Shown piece by piece: positions 22,145 to 25,743 of a stretch of DNA of 25,743 nucleotides (the stretch's first letter is position 1; every line of letters starts with the position of its first letter). This stretch comes from an uncultured Paenibacillus sp. Its GTDB lineage: Bacteria > Bacillota > Bacilli > Paenibacillales > Paenibacillaceae. The notes below the pieces were generated by a model. It searched no databases, was not told the origin of the DNA, and saw only the letters and a program-made list of their open reading frames with translations. Both the position numbers and the translations under genes were made by a program. Where the stretch lies: the NCBI GenBank assembly GCA_937895345.1, contig CALAWP010000049.1, positions 1-25,743 on the forward strand. The letters are read 5' to 3'.

Positions 22145-23496
22145 GCGGGCGGGGGAGCGGCTGGCAAGCGGCAGAGCGGCGCGGAGGACGGAGCGGCTAC
22201 GGTCCGGTACGGCCAATTGCAGACGGAAAACCGCCTGGCAGGTACATCACGAGATGGGCGGCTTGGACGGTGATCGCGGCCGCGTTTTGCGTCAGCGCGG
22301 GGGCCGTCGTCATGCGCGGAGGCGCGCTGGAGTGGTTTGCCGCCGCGCTGCTGGCGGGAATCGGGTTGACGAGCGGACTGCTGCCGGCGGTCGCCGCGAT
22401 CGGTTTGAAGGCGGAAAGAAAGCTAGGCGCGGAGGTGGCGGAAGCGGGCCAACAGGTGTGGGCGACCGTAAAGCTGAAGCGGAAATGGACGATTCCGTTC
22501 GTGTGGGTGGCGGTGCAGGACGAAGCGGACAACGTGACGAGGGCTTGCCCTTCGCCCGTCCGCTTCGGCGGCGTCGCGCTGCCCATGACGGAGAAGGAAA
22601 CGTCCGCCGCCTATCCGCTGGGGCCGCTCAAGCGGGGCTTATACGAGTTCGGACCGGTTACCGTGACCGTCGGAGACTGGCTGGGCTTGACGGCGGTCCG
22701 GCGCAAGTCGGGCGACCGGGCCGAGCTGGCGGTGCTGCCCGCCATACAGGACGGCGAGACTTCCCGCGAGCAGCGTAGGCGGATCACGGCGGAAGCGGGA
22801 GGCGGCGAGACCGGGGGGCATGGCGCCGATCCGGGAAGCGGACCCGAACGGAGGCCGTACCGGGAAGGCGATTCCCTACGAAGCATCGACTTCCGGACGG
22901 CTGCCCGCGGGCTGGGCTTATATACGAAGCTTCGGCCTAACGGACATGTTCCGGAGCGGACCGTCATTGCGATCGATACATACGGCAAGCCGTACGGCGC
23001 CGACGGGCGTTTGTTCGACAGCTGCATCAGCCTTGCTATAAGCGCCGCAGTGCGCCGCGGCAGAAACGGGGGAGCCGTGACGGCAGCGGCGGGCGATTGG
23101 ACGTACGAGTTGTGCAAGGGGGGCGAGGGCGTAACGGAAGCTCGATTGAGCGAGCTGCTTCATTTGGCGGCCGGACTTCGAACGGATGACGGCGGGGTGA
23201 AAGCCGAAGCATTCGCCCATGAGGGAGCTTTCGCCGGTCAAGGCGTCACCGTTCGCGTGTTTACGGGAGATTGGCAAGCGGGACGAAGATGGGAGGAGCT
23301 GGCGGACGTATTGCTGGAGGCCGGCAGCAGCCTGGAGCTGATTGCGGTTACCGAAAGCGCCGTTCCGTCGTTCGCCATGCGGGAGCGGCATAACGTGCTG
23401 GAAAGCCAGGGCATCCGCACCAGCTGGATTTATTTGGGCGGCGATGCTGGCGTTTCGGGCTTGCGGGAAGGAGCGGATTTCTATGCGATCGGATAA
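22141..23496 (+). CDS. DUF58 domain protein
   Basis: Partner of the MoxR ATPase and the transglutaminase that follow the usual order MoxR-DUF58-TgpA. 451 residues from ATG 22141, overlapping the MoxR stop; the open frame continues upstream only as a shadow over moxR. Two hydrophobic segments lie near residues 39-58 and 62-85. The DUF58 motif is RPYREGDSLRSIDFRTAARGLGLYTKL cut around residue 250, where Phe replaces the common Trp after ID. A VWA-like fold follows (VIAIDTYGKP...). A Gly/Glu-rich stretch precedes the motif (EAGGGETGGHGADPGSG). Function is unknown at the biochemical level; the context indicates envelope maintenance. It overlaps the next gene by 14 bp. Confidence 0.9.
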   Translation: MSGRGSGWQAAERRGGRSGYGPVRPIADGKPPGRYITRWAAWTVIAAAFCVSAGAVVMRGGALEWFAAALLAGIGLTSGLLPAVAAIGLKAERKLGAEVAEAGQQVWATVKLKRKWTIPFVWVAVQDEADNVTRACPSPVRFGGVALPMTEKETSAAYPLGPLKRGLYEFGPVTVTVGDWLGLTAVRRKSGDRAELAVLPAIQDGETSREQRRRITAEAGGGETGGHGADPGSGPERRPYREGDSLRSIDFRTAARGLGLYTKLRPNGHVPERTVIAIDTYGKPYGADGRLFDSCISLAISAAVRRGRNGGAVTAAAGDWTYELCKGGEGVTEARLSELLHLAAGLRTDDGGVKAEAFAHEGAFAGQGVTVRVFTGDWQAGRRWEELADVLLEAGSSLELIAVTESAVPSFAMRERHNVLESQGIRTSWIYLGGDAGVSGLREGADFYAIG

Positions 23497-25743
23497 CCGA
23501 TGGTCGATCGGAGCCGTCAAGGGGGGCGGTACGGGAGCTTCCGCGATCGGAACGCAAGCCGCGGCGCGCCCCTTCGAAGATTCGCTATGGTACCGCGCGT
23601 TGACGAGCTTGCTGCTGTTCGGCCTGCTCGCCGAGTGGCTGCTTCCATGGACGACCGCAGGGGACTGGGCCGCCTTGTACCATCCGCTGCCGCTGCTGGC
23701 CGTTATGGCTTGCATGCTGCTGGCAGGTCTTTTTCGACTGCCGTGGCCGGGTGTCGCCTTGTTTCATATTTTGCTGTGCGTGTTCAGTCTGATGTATTTG
23801 TACAAGCCGGAGGGGCAGAGCGCCGCGAGCTGGCTGGCCGGATTTCCCGCCTTGATGGCGGACGGGGCGCTTCTGATCGTGCGCAACGGCATGTGGGCAA
23901 TGTCCGGGGAAATACGGACGCTGCTGCTGCTGGCCGGCTGGGCGATGCTCGTCCCCGCCGTTCAGGCGCTCGTCTGGCTGAGACAGGCGGCGCTCGGCAT
24001 TGCGGCTTTGACTTTGCTTTATTTGGCGGCGCTGAACGTCTGGCTGGGAATGGACGTATTGGCCGGCGCTTCCCGCGCCGCCGCGGAGGGGCTGCTGCTT
24101 GCGGCGCTCGTCGCGGTTCCCCGGGCTCGTCGTTTGCTGGGCGTGGAGGAAGGGACGGGAGCTTGCAGCGGGGGCTTGGCCGGAGCGGCCCCGGGCTTGG
24201 CCGGAGCGGCCCTGGACACGGGGTCCGGGACGCATGCCGGGCAGGACGGAGGCGCGGTTGCTGTGGACTCGGATCGGGATGGATCAATCGCCGGGTACAC
24301 GCTCGGGCCGGCTTCGGCCGGCGGCGATAAAAGGATGGGCGGAGAAATACGCTTCAGTTGGATCGCCGGTTCATTGTTTTTGACCCTGATCGTAATCGGC
24401 AGTGCGATGCTGCTCTCCGGAGGCAAGGAACGGGCCATGGCTCCCGCGGGCTGGACGGCTTCGTTGAACGATCGTCTGCAGCAAGGGATTTGGGCACTCG
24501 GCGGCGACAGCGCGCCTGCGATGAAGCCGTTTGCGGCGGATCGTCCGGGGCGCGGCTTGACGGGCTACGGCTTCGACGACACTCGGCTCGGTCAGCCGGT
24601 GGAGGATGACGATTCGCTTGTGTTCAAGGGCCTCTCTCCGGTTCGTTCTTATTGGCGCGGCGAAGCGAAGACGGTGTATGACGGGAAAGGCTGGAGCAAT
24701 CCCGCGCATGCGCTTACCCTGCGTCCGGTAGACTCGTCGGGTTCGGCGAGCTCGGCGGGTACGTCTGGACCGCAAGAGACGGCTTCGGGCGCGGAAGACG
24801 GCCCGCCGGCCGGCGCTTCGGTGTCCCGGGGACCGGTCATAGAGCAAACGATCGTGATGCAGGAGCCTTCGCCGGCTTGGCCGTTGTTCGCTTCGGGGCT
24901 GGACGGGCAGGTGACGAGCCTGATCGCCTCCGATCCGAGAAGGCGGCTGGGAACGTACGCCGTGGATGATGCGATCGATTCCTTGTACCCGCCCGCCGAT
25001 TCGGTCAAAGTGGAAAGTTACGTCGTGGAAAGCTTCTTGCCCGTAACGGATGCCTCCGCGCTGCGCGAGTTGGAGCGCGGGCAGACGGAAACGGCGACCG
25101 CGTCATTCCGGGAGTGGAGCGAGGCGGAGCTGAAGCCGTACCTCCAGCTGCCCGATTCGTTGCCGGCCAGGGTCGAGGCGCTGGCGGCCGAAGTTTCGGG
25201 CGGCGGGGGGACGAGCCGCTACGATCGGATCAAAGCGGTGGAGCAATATTTGCGCTCGACCTATTCGTATACGAAGACCGGCAGCCGGACGCCTCCGGAA
25301 GGAGCGGATTTCGTCGACGACTTTTTGTTTGAGCAGCAACAAGGGTACTGCGTCCATTTTTCGTCGGCGATGGTCGTGCTGCTGCGGTCGCAAGATATTC
25401 CTGCGCGATGGGTGAAAGGTTTTGCGCCGGGCGTTGCGGTCGGGGACACGGATGACAACGGCAGCCTTGCCGGGCTGCAGCCGGATTCGGGCGGCGGACG
25501 CGGGGAGCGGCTGTACGAAGTGCGCGCTTCGGACGCCCATGCCTGGGTCGAAGCGTATATTCCGGGCGCCGGTTGGGTGCCGTTCGATCCGACGCCCGGC
25601 TTTGACGGCGCCGCCGCGGTCGCTCCCGCGGCCAGCGTCATGGACGGCGCGGCCGGCATCGGGGCCGCGGCGGCAGGCGCCGGCGGGATGAGCTGGGCGA
25701 ATCTCGCCGGCGGGTTTGGGGCGGCGGCGGAGCACGCCGCCGA
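23483..25743 (+). CDS. TgpA-like membrane transglutaminase-domain protein, cut by window edge
   Basis: At least 753 residues, open to the right edge. The start ATG 23483 lies 14 bp inside DUF58, with AAGGAG 9 nt upstream. Six hydrophobic helices lie in about the first 210 residues, then a Gly/Ala-rich cytoplasmic loop (about 215-285) containing a perfect-but-one 21-bp duplication at 24172-24213, then another helix (IAGSLFLTLIVIGSAMLL) and a large outside domain. The transglutaminase core has the full triad: Cys623 in QGYCVHFSSAMVVLLRSQ, His686 in SDAHAWVEAY and Asp702 in VPFDPTPG. TgpA in Pseudomonas aeruginosa is an essential inner-membrane protein of this type. In this phylum the substrate is not known. 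Confidence 0.93.
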   Translation, partial: MRSDNRWSIGAVKGGGTGASAIGTQAAARPFEDSLWYRALTSLLLFGLLAEWLLPWTTAGDWAALYHPLPLLAVMACMLLAGLFRLPWPGVALFHILLCVFSLMYLYKPEGQSAASWLAGFPALMADGALLIVRNGMWAMSGEIRTLLLLAGWAMLVPAVQALVWLRQAALGIAALTLLYLAALNVWLGMDVLAGASRAAAEGLLLAALVAVPRARRLLGVEEGTGACSGGLAGAAPGLAGAALDTGSGTHAGQDGGAVAVDSDRDGSIAGYTLGPASAGGDKRMGGEIRFSWIAGSLFLTLIVIGSAMLLSGGKERAMAPAGWTASLNDRLQQGIWALGGDSAPAMKPFAADRPGRGLTGYGFDDTRLGQPVEDDDSLVFKGLSPVRSYWRGEAKTVYDGKGWSNPAHALTLRPVDSSGSASSAGTSGPQETASGAEDGPPAGASVSRGPVIEQTIVMQEPSPAWPLFASGLDGQVTSLIASDPRRRLGTYAVDDAIDSLYPPADSVKVESYVVESFLPVTDASALRELERGQTETATASFREWSEAELKPYLQLPDSLPARVEALAAEVSGGGGTSRYDRIKAVEQYLRSTYSYTKTGSRTPPEGADFVDDFLFEQQQGYCVHFSSAMVVLLRSQDIPARWVKGFAPGVAVGDTDDNGSLAGLQPDSGGGRGERLYEVRASDAHAWVEAYIPGAGWVPFDPTPGFDGAAAVAPAASVMDGAAGIGAAAAGAGGMSWANLAGGFGAAAEHAA
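24172..24213 (+). repeat. 21-bp in-frame duplication inside the transglutaminase gene
   Basis: Two adjacent copies of GGGCTTGGCCGGAGCGGCC plus two bases (24172-24192, 24193-24213), differing only in the last base. They encode GLAGAAP-GLAGAAL in the cytoplasmic loop. As a multiple of three, the length keeps the frame. Confidence 0.85.

Overview
The window is a GC-rich (roughly 60%) stretch of a Bacillota chromosome. Strong Shine-Dalgarno sites (AAGGAGG, GGAGG), GTG/TTG starts and gene families such as an Amidase_6 protein, UvsE, a PadR/ABC unit, LytR-CpsA-Psr and MoxR-DUF58-transglutaminase point to Paenibacillaceae (Paenibacillus/Cohnella type). This is inferred from gene content only; no rRNA or marker comparison was possible. 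I see no tRNA, rRNA, insertion sequence, prophage or CRISPR array.

Layout. 1-1375 (minus): first half of aconitase, running off the left edge. 1587-4072: Amidase_6-domain protein, then D-Ala-D-Ala ligase. 4204-5544: small conserved protein tightly linked to UV-damage endonuclease UvsE. 5647-6465: TSUP transporter, followed by a 41-bp tandem repeat. 6730-8799: inositol-monophosphatase-family enzyme and a PQQ-type sugar dehydrogenase lipoprotein, closed by a strong hairpin. 8876-10964: PadR regulator with a two-gene ABC exporter and two near-identical palindromic operators. 11048-12322: a methyl-accepting chemotaxis protein with no extracytoplasmic sensor domain, preceded by an FNR/CRP-type palindrome. 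12521-13831 and 13953-15029 (minus): glutamate-1-semialdehyde aminomutase and an LCP cell-wall ligase. 15447-18295: three-gene ABC-2 transporter. 18372-18875: peroxiredoxin Q/BCP. 18876-19568: about 690 bp without a convincing gene, holding five 32-bp tandem repeats. 19569-21008: polysaccharide deacetylase. 21095-25743: MoxR, DUF58 and a TgpA-like transglutaminase, the last cut by the right edge.

Much of the window serves the envelope: Ddl makes the peptidoglycan terminal dipeptide, LCP attaches wall polymers, the deacetylase edits a surface glycan, the Amidase_6 protein may cut peptide or amide bonds, and MoxR-DUF58-TgpA is a membrane-associated module. Two ABC-2 exporters and a sensor-less chemoreceptor add to this theme.

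The least ordinary signals are regulatory and non-coding: the PadR operator pair, the FNR-like class II promoter before the chemoreceptor, and two minisatellite-like arrays (41 bp and 32 bp) whose periods are not multiples of three. I did not find a clear, wholly new multi-gene system.
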